Shown here: positions 6,004 to 6,104 of the stretch, in pieces
How the letters are laid out: each line of letters starts with the position of its first letter
How positions within the stretch are numbered: the stretch's first letter is position 1
NCBI GenBank assembly: GCA_002383615.1
Contig: DFYN01000107.1
Location: 1-6,104 of the forward strand
Direction: 5' to 3'
Origin: Anaerolineaceae bacterium UBA4081
Lineage (GTDB): Bacteria; Chloroflexota; Anaerolineae; Anaerolineales; Anaerolineaceae
Length of the DNA: 6,104 bases
Notes under the pieces: model-generated
The model's input: only the letters and a program-made list of their open reading frames with translations
Told to the model about the DNA's origin: nothing
The model's database searches: none
Program-made: the position numbers and the translations under genes

Positions 6004-6104
6004 ATGATAGATCACAATTTGATTGATTTGAGCCAATTGGACGAATTACTGTCGGAAGAGACCATCATCACCATGGCGGAAAGCTTCAAAGCCCTGGCGG
6101 ACCC
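6004..6104 (+). CDS. ArsR/SmtB-family transcriptional regulator, N-terminal fragment
   Basis: The frame opens at ATG 6004 and runs off the window, giving 33 complete codons. AGGA at 5994-5997, 6 nt upstream, is a good ribosome-binding site. The residues are an acidic helix (LIDLSQLDELLSEE) followed by MAESFKALADP, the characteristic start of the ArsR/SmtB winged-helix domain, where (F/L)KALADPTRLRIL is typical. Members are dimeric repressors released from DNA by metal ions or other signals. The metal-binding residues lie beyond the visible part, so the inducer cannot be stated. A strong promoter and a 22-bp palindrome lie directly in front, as in self-regulated metal-resistance operons. The controlled target is probably downstream outside the window, and possibly also the divergent Mg2+-related operon. 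Confidence 0.8.
   Translation, partial: MIDHNLIDLSQLDELLSEETIITMAESFKALAD

Overview
The window looks like a chromosomal segment of a bacterium with moderate GC content. Coding stretches I counted by hand run about 45-62% GC, and the one long intergenic region about 35%. No marker gene fixes the taxon. A stand-alone DEDDh exonuclease, a cytosolic prolyl oligopeptidase and an Nramp-like/MgtE-like pair would fit an anaerobic Chloroflexota lineage such as Anaerolineae, but this is a weak inference.

Layout. (1) Positions 1-135 hold the C-terminal end of an integral membrane protein on the + strand. (2) Positions 198-2830 (+) form a two-gene unit: a DnaQ-like 3'-5' exonuclease followed closely by an S9A prolyl oligopeptidase, which probably starts at 788 rather than 770. 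(3) Convergent to these, after a gap of only 35 bp, are two minus-strand genes read from 5399 down to 2866. The first is a soluble protein with two PRC-barrel-like modules, an MgtE N-domain and a CBS pair. The second, 14 nt downstream, is an Nramp-superfamily transporter with a non-canonical metal site. (4) Positions 5400-6003 are an AT-rich, gene-free region. It carries a terminator-like hairpin in the leader of the minus-strand operon, a 394-bp segment bounded by 10-bp inverted repeats, and a compact divergent-promoter region with a 22-bp palindrome. (5) From 6004 (+) an ArsR/SmtB-type regulator begins and runs off the window.

How the parts may work together. The most notable unit is the minus-strand operon. 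The sensory half of an MgtE Mg2+ channel (N-domain plus CBS pair, no membrane domain) is encoded beside an Nramp-like carrier. That carrier lacks the transition-metal-selecting Met and the DPGN Asn of classical Nramp proteins, and resembles the Nramp-related Mg2+ transporters (NRMT). I infer a two-polypeptide, Mg2+-regulated uptake system in which the MgtE-like protein senses and gates while the Nramp-like protein transports. Its leader contains an intrinsic-terminator-like hairpin, which suggests attenuation, although I could not recognise an M-box or other known riboswitch. The palindrome beside the ArsR-type gene lies at the predicted + strand start site and also inside the spacer of a possible minus-strand promoter. 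One metal-responsive repressor might therefore control both directions; this is a hypothesis.
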